NCBI RefSeq assembly: GCF_002776575.1
Contig: NZ_CP022548.1
Span: 1,689,001-1,753,000, forward strand
Source of the DNA: Sphingorhabdus sp. YGSMI21
GTDB taxonomy: Bacteria; Pseudomonadota; Alphaproteobacteria; Sphingomonadales; Sphingomonadaceae
DNA length: 64,000 nt
Direction of reading: 5' to 3'
Shown: piece after piece, positions 28,685 through 37,100 of the stretch
How positions within the stretch are numbered: position 1 is the stretch's first letter
Layout of the letters: each line of letters opens with the position of its first letter
Notes under the pieces: generated by a model
What the model was told of the DNA's origin: nothing
The model's input: only the letters and a program-made list of their open reading frames with translations
The model's database searches: none
Program-made: the position numbers and the translations under genes

Positions 28685-29413
28685 CTAAAACCCCAGGACC
28701 CCGTCCATCCCGTACCGCCCGGCACTCTGCCCGACCAGCCAGCCAGCCGCCTTCACCGCACCCCGCGCAAAGATCATCCGGTTCTCCGCCCGGTGGGTCA
28801 GTTCGATCCGTTCCTCGTCGCTCGCCAGGATGACCGTGTGATCGCCGGCGACCGATCCGCCGCGCAGCGCCGCAAAGCCTATCGCGCCCTTTTTGCGCGC
28901 GCCGGTGATGCCGTCGCGGCCGCTTTCGCTGTTGGTGGCCAGGTCGATGCCGCGGCCGCGCGCGGCGGCTTCTCCCAGTAATTTCGCGGTGCCGCTGGGG
29001 GCGTCGACCTTGTGGCGGTGGTGCATTTCGACGATTTCGATATCCCAGTCATCGCCGAGCCTGCTCGCCGCCTGCTCGACCAGCGCCGCCAGCATATTGA
29101 CGCCGAGCGAAGTGTTGCCGGTCTGCAGCACGGGGATTTTGGTCGCCGCCTCGTCGATCGCGGCGTGATGCCCGGCCTCCAGGCCGGTGGTGCCGATGAC
29201 GATGGGTTTCTTCGCCGCGACACAGGCATCGAGCGTCGCCTGCAGCGCTTTCGGGGAGGAGAAGTCGACCAGCACATCGCTCGCCGCGACCAGCGCCGCG
29301 ATATCGTCGCCCTGGTCCGCGCCGCCGGCGTGGGTCTGCCCCGCTTCCTCTATGGCCGCGACCAGCGCCTGTCCCATGCGGCCCTTGCTGCCGATAATTC
29401 CGATGGCTGTCAT
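28685..29413 (-). CDS. dapB: 4-hydroxy-tetrahydrodipicolinate reductase
   Basis: A 242-residue enzyme of the diaminopimelate/lysine pathway that reduces 4-hydroxy-tetrahydrodipicolinate with NAD(P)H. The nucleotide-binding GIIGSKGRMGQAL is at the N-terminus, and the active-site block MHHRHKVDAPSGTA contains the conserved histidines and lysine. FARGAVKAAGWLVGQSAGRYGM is the usual C-terminus. The start at 29413 is preceded in frame by the repeat-derived sequence of the dapB-cobB gap, so upstream codons were excluded. DAP also feeds peptidoglycan; lysA lies at 53.8 kb. Confidence 0.94.
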   Translation of the reverse strand: MTAIGIIGSKGRMGQALVAAIEEAGQTHAGGADQGDDIAALVAASDVLVDFSSPKALQATLDACVAAKKPIVIGTTGLEAGHHAAIDEAATKIPVLQTGNTSLGVNMLAALVEQAASRLGDDWDIEIVEMHHRHKVDAPSGTAKLLGEAAARGRGIDLATNSESGRDGITGARKKGAIGFAALRGGSVAGDHTVILASDEERIELTHRAENRMIFARGAVKAAGWLVGQSAGRYGMDGVLGF

Positions 29414-29445
29414 TATGCTTGTTCCCGTTCGTCCTGAGCGCGATC

Positions 29446-29535
29446 TCGTCATCCTGAACTTGTTTCAGGATCCACTTATCCTCTAAGCAGTTTCTATGAG
29501 ACGAAATGGATGCTGAAACAAGTTCGGCATGACGA
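29446..29535. repeat. Imperfect inverted repeat between dapB and cobB
   Basis: A 29-nt left arm (29446-29474, TCGTCATCCTGAACTTGTTT then CAGGATCCA) pairs with a 29-nt right arm (29507-29535, TGGATGCTGAAACAAGTTCG then GCATGACGA) with a few mismatches, around a 32-nt spacer. This resembles a dispersed REP-like or small non-autonomous element. The right arm supplies the spurious in-frame ATG at 29529 of the downstream gene. Confidence 0.75.
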
Positions 29536-29546
29536 AGAAAGGCAAT

Positions 29547-30263
29547 ATGCTAAACCCGATCAACAATATCGTCATCCTCACCGGCGCCGGCGTCAGTGCC
29601 GAGAGCGGGGTCGCCACCTTTCGCGGGCCGGACGGGCTGTGGGAGGGGCAGCGGGTCGAGGATGTCGCGACGCCCGAAGCCTTTGTCCGTGATCCCGACC
29701 TGGTGCAGAAATTCTACGACGAGCGCCGCGCCAAGCTGAAGGCCGTGCAGCCCAACGCCGCGCACATGGCGCTGGCGAAGCTCGACAAGACATGGGCAGG
29801 GGAACTGCTGCTGGTCACGCAAAATGTCGATGATCTGCACGATCGCGCCGGATCGAAGCGGCTGCTGCATATGCACGGCGAGCTGAACAGCGCCTGGTGT
29901 CTGGCGTGTGATGCGCGTTCGCCGTTCGACGGGGTGATGGCTTCTGGCCCGCCCTGTCCCGAATGCGGCCAGTCCGGCAGCCTGCGCCCGGACATCGTAT
30001 GGTTCGGTGAAATGCCCTATCAGATGGAGCGGATCGAAGCGGCGCTCGCCCAGTGCGACCTGTTCGTCTCGATCGGCACATCCGGCGCGGTCTATCCGGC
30101 GGCCGGCTTCGTCCAGACCGCCCGCTATCACGGCGCCCGCACGCTGGAGATGAATCTCGACCCGTCGGAGGGCAGCTTCCATTTCCACGAAAGCCGGATG
30201 GGCAAGGCGGGTGCGCTGGTGCCCGACTGGGTCGAGCAGGTCCTCTCGCACGGCCTCTGTTAG
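29547..30263 (+). CDS. cobB: NAD-dependent protein deacylase (sirtuin)
   Basis: A 238-residue class III sirtuin that removes acyl groups from lysines using NAD. Blocks are LTGAGVSAESGVATFRGPDG (NAD site), TQNVDDLHDRAG, and the catalytic His in HMHGEL. The zinc knuckle is in CLACDARS and PPCPECG. The R-x-x-Y pair that marks desuccinylase-type sirtuins is not obvious. The in-frame ATG at 29529 lies inside the upstream repeat arm, so the ATG at 29547, preceded by AAAGG, was preferred. Confidence 0.92.
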   Translation: MLNPINNIVILTGAGVSAESGVATFRGPDGLWEGQRVEDVATPEAFVRDPDLVQKFYDERRAKLKAVQPNAAHMALAKLDKTWAGELLLVTQNVDDLHDRAGSKRLLHMHGELNSAWCLACDARSPFDGVMASGPPCPECGQSGSLRPDIVWFGEMPYQMERIEAALAQCDLFVSIGTSGAVYPAAGFVQTARYHGARTLEMNLDPSEGSFHFHESRMGKAGALVPDWVEQVLSHGLC

Positions 30264-30286
30264 GGGCCGACGGCGCGGTGGGGACG

Positions 30287-30625
30287 ATGAAGGGCAGTTG
30301 TCATTGCGGCGCGGTGCAGATCAGTGTCGCGGCGTCGCCTGTCGAAGTGCTGCGCTGCAACTGCACCCTGTGTCGCAAGACCGGCTGGCGCGGTGGCTAC
30401 TGGCCGCCCGGGGACGTGACCATCGCCGCCCAGCCCGACGCGATCAGCCCCTATGTCCAGGGCGACCGGACTATCACAAGCTGGATCTGCCGCCGCTGCG
30501 GCTGCTTCACCCACTGGACCCCGCTGACGGCGTCGCCCGAACGGATGGGCGTGAACATGCGGATGTTCGAGGCAGAGGAGTGGCACCATCTGCCGGTGCG
30601 CGAAGTGGACGGGGCCAGGGGCTAG
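30287..30625 (+). CDS. GFA-family zinc protein
   Basis: A 112-residue protein of the glutathione-dependent formaldehyde-activating/CENP-V fold, a small zinc-binding beta domain. The ligands are visible as CHCGAVQ, RCNCTLCRKTG and CRRCGC. It begins 24 nt after the sirtuin stop and is probably co-transcribed. Most family members have no proven enzyme activity, so only the fold is claimed. Confidence 0.82.
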   Translation: MKGSCHCGAVQISVAASPVEVLRCNCTLCRKTGWRGGYWPPGDVTIAAQPDAISPYVQGDRTITSWICRRCGCFTHWTPLTASPERMGVNMRMFEAEEWHHLPVREVDGARG

Positions 30626-30967
30626 GTTGTCGCAGCCAATAGCGTTCGACCATTGGCAAAATTGCCTCCAATTTGCAAAAGGACGGGTAGTTCAGAAACT
30701 GCATAAGGATCGATTCCCTCTGGGAAAACCGGTAGGTCTATCGGACAGACCGGTCGTTTCACGACCGGGCTATGGAGAATTCCGGTTTCTTCCATCCCCT
30801 TTTGATGGACAGGCTTCGAACCCTGTATGGACAAATTACACAGGTAGGCAAAAAGGACTTCCCTTCTCAACATGTTGATGTTTACTAAGTGCGGGCGCCG
30901 ATTTGCTCAGGTTCATGTTTCATGGCGGGCCTATCGGCATCGAACCTAGATACGGGGAAATATAATA
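30626..30967 (+). other. Intergenic region with one strong hairpin
   Basis: About 342 nt with no convincing gene; an 83-codon + strand frame here lacks a good ribosome site and motifs. A hairpin at 30750-30768 has 8-bp perfect arms (CCGGTCGT and ACGACCGG) around TTC, with no T-run. The region downstream leads into the first YxKP peptide remnant. Confidence 0.5.
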
Positions 30968-31125
30968 ATGAACGATAATGAACGGAAGTCTGCAAGCGGA
31001 GCTGGCAAGAAAATATATGAAAAGCCGGAACTTGTTCTGTTGAGTAATGCTAAAAGTGCTGAGGGGAAATCTTCTTATGCCACAGTGGAAGATGCAGTAT
31101 TTACTTCTACAACTGGTCCGAGCTA
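30968..31125 (+). pseudogene. Frameshifted paralog of the YxKPELVLLS small peptide
   Basis: The ATG at 30968 opens 18 codons (MNDNERKSASGAGKKIYE). The frame that continues the homology, KPELVLLSNAK and onward to TSTTGPS and a stop at 31125, is offset by one base at about 31021, where GAAAG stands in place of GAAAAG. Repairing one A gives a 52-residue peptide. Its YEKPELVLLS core and GPS end match the intact paralog at 31420. Read as given, translation stops about 5 codons past the shift. A sequencing error in the A-run is possible. Confidence 0.6.
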
Positions 31126-31347
31126 ACCCGCAAACATCGCCGCAACACTGCCCGCGAGATAGGATGATGGCCCGCTATATTCTGATGTGGTAGCTGGTGA
31201 CGCACGGTTAGCCGGTTCCGCGCCCAAGTGCGGGAGTTTCCTGGTTTCCTGCGCTTGCGACGAATTGTTTTCGGTCTTTTCTGTCTTCGCGTCGCCTAAA
31301 CTGACCAGTAAAGAAGGCTTTTCTTCTCATTCGGATAATGCTTAAGA

Positions 31348-31370
31348 TTGACAGGAGCGGGTTCGCTCCT
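31348..31370 (+). promoter_or_regulatory. Possible promoter with an internal inverted repeat before the peptide gene
   Basis: TTGACA (31348-31353) resembles a -35 box. It is immediately followed by a 7-bp inverted repeat, AGGAGCG (31353-31359) and CGCTCCT (31364-31370), which could be an operator. No good -10 box is seen at standard spacing, so the promoter call is weak. Confidence 0.3.
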
Positions 31371-31419
31371 AACCAACTATTCAAGCCAAGAAACCCGGCA
31401 TTAGGGAGGGTAGAAGGGA

Positions 31420-31590
31420 ATGATCATGAATTACAAAAGCCAAATAGCGTCAAGCCAGACCGTCTCTAGCGGCAAGAGAGTATATCAAAAGCCGGAGCTC
31501 GTTTTGTTGAGTGACACGGCGAGCACCGAAAGCAAAACTTATTCTACGACTGAATTTGCTTCCGGCCCCTTTACTGTTGGTCCAAGTTAA
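31420..31590 (+). CDS. Small YxKPELVLLS-motif peptide, candidate RiPP-like precursor
   Basis: A 56-residue peptide preceded by AGGGAGGG and GAAGGGA; an in-frame ATG at 31426 is an alternative start. The centre reads GKRVYQKPELVLLS. It matches the frameshifted paralog upstream (YEKPELVLLS) and resembles the YxxPxL leader motif that RRE proteins recognise in lasso-peptide precursors. The C-terminal part is Ser/Thr/Glu-rich and ends FTVGPS, the same GPS end as the paralog. No lasso protease, cyclase or RRE gene is nearby. The gene ends 70 nt before a permease/FG-GAP fusion and is probably transcribed with it. The function is unknown. Confidence 0.6.
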   Translation: MIMNYKSQIASSQTVSSGKRVYQKPELVLLSDTASTESKTYSTTEFASGPFTVGPS

Positions 31591-31660
31591 ATAGCCGGCA
31601 TCACTACGTGCTACGCGGCTCCCGTATGGCCAGTATATTTGGGTTAATTCCGCCATTCAT

Positions 31661-34600
31661 ATGAAGATCAGTTCTCCTGAAACCACGGGACGCGATTCGC
31701 GGCTGGCCATTGCCCTGTTGGCGATGGCGGGCCTCGCGATCACTTTCTGGACCGGTTCCCGCTATCCGGCGCTGAACAGCAAGGCCGCCATGGGTGGTGA
31801 TACGCCGCTGTCGGGTCTGGCCTTCGATATCGTCTATGATATTTTCCCCGACAGCGCTCTGTGGTGGACGCTGGTCGCCAATACTGCCAACTGGATCGTC
31901 ACCAATATCAAAGGTATGACCTTTGGCATATTGTTCGGCGCTGCCTTGTTGACCTTGCTCTCGCTGTTGCGGCGTCGGCAACTCAAGGGCAGCTTCGGCA
32001 ATGCCGCGCTTGGCGCCGCAATCGGTGCGCCGCTAGGCGTATGCGTCAATTGTGCTATGCCGATCGCGGTCGGCCTGCACATGGGACGGATGCGGCTCGA
32101 AACCACGCTGGCCGCGATGATGGCTTCGCCGACGTTGAACGTGATCGTGGTGTCGATGACTTTCGCGCTGTTACCGCTGCATATGGCGGTGATCAAACTG
32201 GTGCTGGCATTGCTGCTGGTGTTGGTGGCTGTACCGCTTTTGTGCCGTTTCCTCTTGCGCGGCGAAACCGAACGAACCCGGTCGGACTTTGGTGCGATAG
32301 CGCCTGTGGCCGAGCCCACTGGTGTGACCGGCTGGCTGGCCCGGCGTCTCACGCCGAAAGATGCCGGCCCGCAGCCAGCCGGTCTGCTCGGCGCCTTGGT
32401 CTGGTATCTGCGCAATTTCTTGGGCAATTTGTTCACCATCTCGATATTGACCGTGCCGATGATGTTTGCCGCAGCGCTGCTCGGCGCGCTGATTGCATCA
32501 TTTTTCGACACCAATGCGATTGCCGGCATCTTGCCAAGAGGCGGGATGCTGATGGTGCCGCTGGCAATGATCGCCGTCGCCCTGGTCGCCGCATTTGTGC
32601 CCGCGCCTATTGCTCTCGACGTGATCCTGACCATCGTGCTGCTCAACATCGGCCTGACCAGCAGCTATGCAACGGTGGCGCTGATCGCGCTGGGCAGCAC
32701 GAGCATCTATGCCGTCATTGTGCTGTGGCGCGTGATATCGCGGCGCACCGCGCTGGTGATGTTCGGTGCTGTGATCGCGATGGCTGTCACAGGCGGAATA
32801 TTAGCCCATTTTGCAGGCCCTGTCGAAGCGCGTTACGAGCGCGAGCAGGTGCTGGCCGGAGTAGCGGATCTCGGTCCGATCGCCCTGCCGCAGGCGCCTC
32901 CGGCACCGGCTGCGCTGCCGATGGGGGAATTGTCTCGCCGCTCGGCAGCGATGCGGTTGGCACGCGAGCCCCTGCCCGGGCAAATTACCAGCAGCAACGG
33001 CAGCACCATAACGACGAGTCGCCTGCTCTATCCCGCCGCGCCGCAATCGCCTGTGGGCCGGGACTCCGGGGCGACGATCTTCACCCGCTTGTCGGGCCGC
33101 GCCCTGGGCCTGGCTGAGGAAGGCACGACTACGCCGCTTTTTGAAATAGACACTTATATGTTCGGCGGCGCGATCGCGGCCGGTGATGTCGACGGAGATG
33201 GCTGGGACGACGTGCTGGTCCGTCGCCCGACCGGCGGTACCGGGCTGTCACTATATCGGAATCTCGGCGGTCGTTTCGCACGACAGGATGTATATCTCGG
33301 CAAATATGCGGCCAGCGAGTTTCTCGATGTGGCTTTTGCCGACTGGAACGGCGATGGCATGCTTGACCTGATCGGCTCTACCCGGATGGGCGAGGTTCTG
33401 ATCATTCCCAATGATGACGGTCAATTTGCTCTCTCCAATGCCGGTGCTTTCGTCTTGCACCTGCCGGAGAGAGTTCGCGCGCTCACCCTTGCCTTCGCCG
33501 ATTTCGACCGGGATTCCCGGCTGGATATGGCCATCGGTGGCTGGGCGAGTGGAACCGGTCGGGAAAGCATCAGAAGTGGACAGGCCATCGATGCAAAGGT
33601 GTTCATGGTCTGGAATGATGGTCCGGGCACGCCCGAACTGACGCCATTACCAGTGACGCCGGGGCAGACATTGACACTGCTTGCCCATGATTTTGACGGC
33701 AACGGCTATCCCGATCTGCTCAAGGGCGACGATGTTGCCGGGACGGACGAACTGCTATTTTTCGGGCCCGGTCGGCAGACCTTGCCAAATGGCGCTGCCA
33801 CCCAGCCCTTTCCCTATCTGCTCAGAACATCGATGAGCTATGATCTGGGTGACTGGAACAATGATCTGGTGGCGGATGTCTACGGCGTGCAGATATCAGA
33901 TCGCAACCTGCGGGACCGTGACGATGCCCGGATGGGTGCGCGGCATTTTGAAATATGTTCACAGGCGGCAGCGGACCTCGGCTGGAACAGCGATGATATC
34001 CGTCAATGCTCCAACGAAATGCGCTCGATCGACCAGATTCGGGAAAATGGCCAGGGCGCAAAATTCAAATGCCGGCAATTGATGAGTGATCGGGACAGCA
34101 GTGTTTGCGCGGCTATGGCCTATCTCAACCAGCTCGAAATCGACCTCCAGAAAAATCAAGGGACATCCGCAAAGCAAGCGGTTCGTTTGTGCCACACGAA
34201 ACTGGCAGAGACGCCCGCGCTGCAATATATGTGTGCCGGACTGAATCTGAATCGCTCGTCGCAATTGAAGGGCGAGCTGCTGGCGGCGCGTCATGTACCC
34301 ATGGTGATGAACGGCAATATGCTGTTCACAGGGTCAGCCGACGGCCGGTTTCGCGATCAAGCCGAGGCGCAAAAGGTACGTATGCCGGGCTGGGGATGGA
34401 ACAGCCGCTTCGCGGATCTCGATCAGGATGGCTTGCAGGACTTGCTTGTCATGACGGGTGTCTGGCTGTCCCCCGGCAGATCTACACCCAATATTTTCTA
34501 TCGCAACGATCAGGGCCGCTTCAAAAATGCTACTGACAGCTCCGGTCTCGGGGATATCGCGCCGTCCTACAGCTACGCGCTGACCGACTTTGACCGCGAC

Positions 34601-34969
34601 GGCGATATCGATGTGCTGCGCCCGCCGGAAAGCCTGTCGATGGTGGTGCACCGCAACGACCGGCCCGCCGGCCAGGCTCTGTGGATCAGGTTGCGCGATA
34701 CGATCGGCAACAGCATGGGCGTCGGCGCGATGGTCACCATCTGCACCGGCGGCACCACCGATATCCGGCCCGGTCCCTGTCAGCGTCGCTGGGTGCGGGC
34801 GAGCGGCGGCTATATGTCCTTCGACCCGATCGCCGCCCATTTCGGCCTTGGTTCCGGCAAGACAGTCTCGCTGGTTGAAGTAAAATGGCCGGATGGTGAG
34901 GTAACGCGCATAACCCCCGCCAAGCTGAGGAGCGGCGAGCTGTTGATCGAACGGTCAGCCGCGCGATAA
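31661..34969 (+). CDS. Permease fused to FG-GAP repeats and an ASPIC/UnbV domain
   Basis: A 1102-residue protein. Residues about 15-395 form a polytopic membrane domain (nine or ten spans) resembling the PF03773-type permeases (YraQ/ArsP-like), with a conserved-looking GAPLGVCVNCAMP. After a linker, calcium-type FG-GAP/VCBS repeats follow: DVDGDGWDD (about 508), DWNGDGMLD (560), DFDRDSRLD (614), DFDGNGYPD (677), DLDQDGLQD (920) and DFDRDGDID (976). A six-cysteine insert occupies about 763-860. The end (about 1007-1080) is an ASPIC/UnbV module. The repeats would sit in the periplasm or outside. Fusion of transporter and adhesin-like propeller is unusual. A tiny peptide gene lies 70 nt upstream. 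Confidence 0.78.
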   Translation: MKISSPETTGRDSRLAIALLAMAGLAITFWTGSRYPALNSKAAMGGDTPLSGLAFDIVYDIFPDSALWWTLVANTANWIVTNIKGMTFGILFGAALLTLLSLLRRRQLKGSFGNAALGAAIGAPLGVCVNCAMPIAVGLHMGRMRLETTLAAMMASPTLNVIVVSMTFALLPLHMAVIKLVLALLLVLVAVPLLCRFLLRGETERTRSDFGAIAPVAEPTGVTGWLARRLTPKDAGPQPAGLLGALVWYLRNFLGNLFTISILTVPMMFAAALLGALIASFFDTNAIAGILPRGGMLMVPLAMIAVALVAAFVPAPIALDVILTIVLLNIGLTSSYATVALIALGSTSIYAVIVLWRVISRRTALVMFGAVIAMAVTGGILAHFAGPVEARYEREQVLAGVADLGPIALPQAPPAPAALPMGELSRRSAAMRLAREPLPGQITSSNGSTITTSRLLYPAAPQSPVGRDSGATIFTRLSGRALGLAEEGTTTPLFEIDTYMFGGAIAAGDVDGDGWDDVLVRRPTGGTGLSLYRNLGGRFARQDVYLGKYAASEFLDVAFADWNGDGMLDLIGSTRMGEVLIIPNDDGQFALSNAGAFVLHLPERVRALTLAFADFDRDSRLDMAIGGWASGTGRESIRSGQAIDAKVFMVWNDGPGTPELTPLPVTPGQTLTLLAHDFDGNGYPDLLKGDDVAGTDELLFFGPGRQTLPNGAATQPFPYLLRTSMSYDLGDWNNDLVADVYGVQISDRNLRDRDDARMGARHFEICSQAAADLGWNSDDIRQCSNEMRSIDQIRENGQGAKFKCRQLMSDRDSSVCAAMAYLNQLEIDLQKNQGTSAKQAVRLCHTKLAETPALQYMCAGLNLNRSSQLKGELLAARHVPMVMNGNMLFTGSADGRFRDQAEAQKVRMPGWGWNSRFADLDQDGLQDLLVMTGVWLSPGRSTPNIFYRNDQGRFKNATDSSGLGDIAPSYSYALTDFDRDGDIDVLRPPESLSMVVHRNDRPAGQALWIRLRDTIGNSMGVGAMVTICTGGTTDIRPGPCQRRWVRASGGYMSFDPIAAHFGLGSGKTVSLVEVKWPDGEVTRITPAKLRSGELLIERSAAR

Positions 34970-35076
34970 GCATCGGCCTAGCAGGCAAGCCGTGCTCCGC
35001 ACTCGATGCGGAACCCTGCCACCGATCAGCATGTCCCGCTGTACCAACGCCGCATCAAGCGCGACGCGCCTATATT

Positions 35077-35481
35077 CTATACGTGCATCGTCACGAACAG
35101 GAAGAGGATCCACAAGGCCAGTGCCACCGTCGTCAGCCAGGTGGCCAGCACGCCCAGTTGCCGAAAGCGCGGCGAGCCGCCCTTGTGATGCTGGGCCATG
35201 CCGACGATATGGGCGACACGGCCGATCAGGAAGACCGCCGCAATGGCGGTGAGGCCTGTATGATTGGCGTTGGCGAGCTCCAGGATGCCGAGCATGATCA
35301 GGAAGACCGGCGCATGTTCCGACAGATTGGCATGGGTGCGCCGGGCGGCCAGCAGATCGGGATTGTCGCCGTCGCCAAAGCCGATCTGGGTCGCGAGGCG
35401 GACCTTGACCGTGGCATAGGCGCAGTAGATCAGCAGCAAGGCGCAAATCGCGGCGGCGAGGCCGGTTACCGGTAATGTCAT
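35077..35481 (-). CDS. MAPEG family membrane protein
   Basis: A 134-residue four-helix integral membrane protein of the MAPEG family (eicosanoid and glutathione metabolism in eukaryotes; function in bacteria mostly unknown). The RRTHANLSEHAPVFLIMLGILELA segment contains the family E-R/N-x-x-E-like pattern, with GRVAHIVGMAQ in the third helix. GGGAGGAAT precedes the ATG. It stands alone between the permease fusion (convergent) and an MFS gene. Confidence 0.85.
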   Translation of the reverse strand: MTLPVTGLAAAICALLLIYCAYATVKVRLATQIGFGDGDNPDLLAARRTHANLSEHAPVFLIMLGILELANANHTGLTAIAAVFLIGRVAHIVGMAQHHKGGSPRFRQLGVLATWLTTVALALWILFLFVTMHV

Positions 35482-35699
35482 GATATTCCTCCCTGTGTTT
35501 TTTGCATCTTAGGCGGTTTTGGGCAAAGCGCAAATTGCGGGAGCGGGGAAACTTATACTGCCGACATCGTGTCGCGCACCATATTCCGGAACCGAACCAG
35601 GTCAGTCAGGTTTTCAGGCAGTTTGTACCGGATTCTGGCAAAACCGTTTCTAACCCCTGGTTCTTTCCGATGAGCATGGAGAATGGGCGGTCAATGCCG

Positions 35700-37049
35700 T
35701 CATCTATGCAGCCTGTTTTCCTGTTCATGCGCCGGTGCGCCAACGCCGACTTTGGCGAGCAGGCAGAAAAGCAATCCGCCGAGCGATAATATAGCCACCG
35801 CATAATAGGCAGCGGCGTAACCGCTGGCTTCGATGAGCCATCCGAAGCTGCCCGACATGGCCGAGCGGGCGAGGTTCGGGACTGCCATAAACAGTGCAAA
35901 CAAGCTCGCGGCTATCGCAGGATCGCAAAGACGCATAGCCCACACGATGAGGGCTATGGTCAGAAAAAGACTGGCGAAATATTGAACCGCAAAGATAGCT
36001 GCAAAGATCGTGCTGCTTTCCCAGTTTCCCAAAGTAGCGCCACCGACGATTGCTGCAATGGCAAGGATAAGAAAAAACACTGATATGGTCATGCGCAGGC
36101 CCGCCCAGCGGACAATCAATGCTGGCATCGTGGCACCCGCAATCGCCGCAAAAAGCCCGACAATACTCGCAAAGCTGCTATAGTCGTCGCTCCCCCACCC
36201 CAACTGCTGGACTGCAAGTATAGGCGCGACGGAATCTGTGAACGCGTAGGTCGCTGTGGCCAATCCCATTCCTGTCAGGAACAGCAGTATTTTCGAGGAA
36301 AGCAGCGATCGAAAAATCCCCCTCAATATGGGAAGCCAGGCGGTATGCTGGCGCGCGGCGCATTCCGCTGATGGCTGGCCGCTCGTCCAAGGAAAAAGCC
36401 GCTCGTCGGGGCGTTCGCGGAACAGGGAAATGAACAGCGATGCGATGGCGACAAAAGCGCCAAACAACAATGCCATTGTGGAAATCTTGTCATCCGCCAA
36501 CAACTGCCCGGCAATAAACCCGGACGCAGAAATGCCCAACGTCTGAGAACCAAACATAATTCCGTTAATGGTGGTTCGCTCTTCTTCGGGCACCAGATCA
36601 ACCGCCATGCCATCGACCGCGACATCGTTGAAGGTTGCGCAGAGATTGAGGGTGAAACAAAAGCCCGTGAGTATGATGATCTGACCGGCTGAAGGGGCAG
36701 CGATCGCCAGACCAAACAAAGTCAGCATCATCATCGCCTGAGCGACCAGAATCCAGGAACGACGCCTGCCCATTGGTCGATAGGTAAAGCGGTCCATCAA
36801 CAGACCGTTGAAAAGCTTCAGTGACCAGGGCAGCATTGCCGTTCCGACGAAAGCGCCAACTTCGATAGGTGAGGCACCACGCGCGGCGAGCCATGCAGGA
36901 ATGGCGATCAGGCTGAGGCCTGCAACGATTCCCTGCATGAAATATAGCAATATGATGGCGGTCGATCGCAAATATCTGTTTTCGGACATTGCCGGGATTG
37001 CGGTTTTGGCGACATTTGGGATCGCAACTTGGGATGTAAATTGGGTCAA
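35700..37049 (-). CDS. MFS transporter (AmpG/PAT-like)
   Basis: A 449-residue transporter with about 12 predicted spans. The first loop DRFTYRPMGRRRSWILVAQ is the MFS loop 2-3 motif, in the form seen in AmpG and acetyl-CoA/muropeptide-type carriers. The start at 37049 is a TTG behind GGGAGAA; an ATG at 36989 (MSENRYLRS) would remove the first 20 residues. The substrate is unknown. It is next to a SnoaL-like pseudogene and upstream genes on the same strand. Confidence 0.82.
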   Translation of the reverse strand: MTQFTSQVAIPNVAKTAIPAMSENRYLRSTAIILLYFMQGIVAGLSLIAIPAWLAARGASPIEVGAFVGTAMLPWSLKLFNGLLMDRFTYRPMGRRRSWILVAQAMMMLTLFGLAIAAPSAGQIIILTGFCFTLNLCATFNDVAVDGMAVDLVPEEERTTINGIMFGSQTLGISASGFIAGQLLADDKISTMALLFGAFVAIASLFISLFRERPDERLFPWTSGQPSAECAARQHTAWLPILRGIFRSLLSSKILLFLTGMGLATATYAFTDSVAPILAVQQLGWGSDDYSSFASIVGLFAAIAGATMPALIVRWAGLRMTISVFFLILAIAAIVGGATLGNWESSTIFAAIFAVQYFASLFLTIALIVWAMRLCDPAIAASLFALFMAVPNLARSAMSGSFGWLIEASGYAAAYYAVAILSLGGLLFCLLAKVGVGAPAHEQENRLHR

Positions 37050-37100
37050 CGGCTTTTCTCCCGGTTCGGTATGAGGGCACCCGAGTTTTTTTGTTCAGTC

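Noticed and set aside
30800..30830. tRNA T-arm-like sequence (CTTCGAACCC)
   Set aside because: No acceptor, D-arm or anticodon stem can be built around it.
30968..31125. Programmed -1 frameshifting in the first peptide
   Set aside because: The shift point lacks a canonical X-XXY-YYZ slippery heptamer; a mutation or read error in an A-run is simpler.
31420..31590. Calling the peptide a lasso-peptide precursor outright
   Set aside because: The YxxPxL motif fits, but there is no lasso protease or cyclase gene in the window and the expected core pattern (leading Gly, acceptor acid at position 7-9) is not clear.
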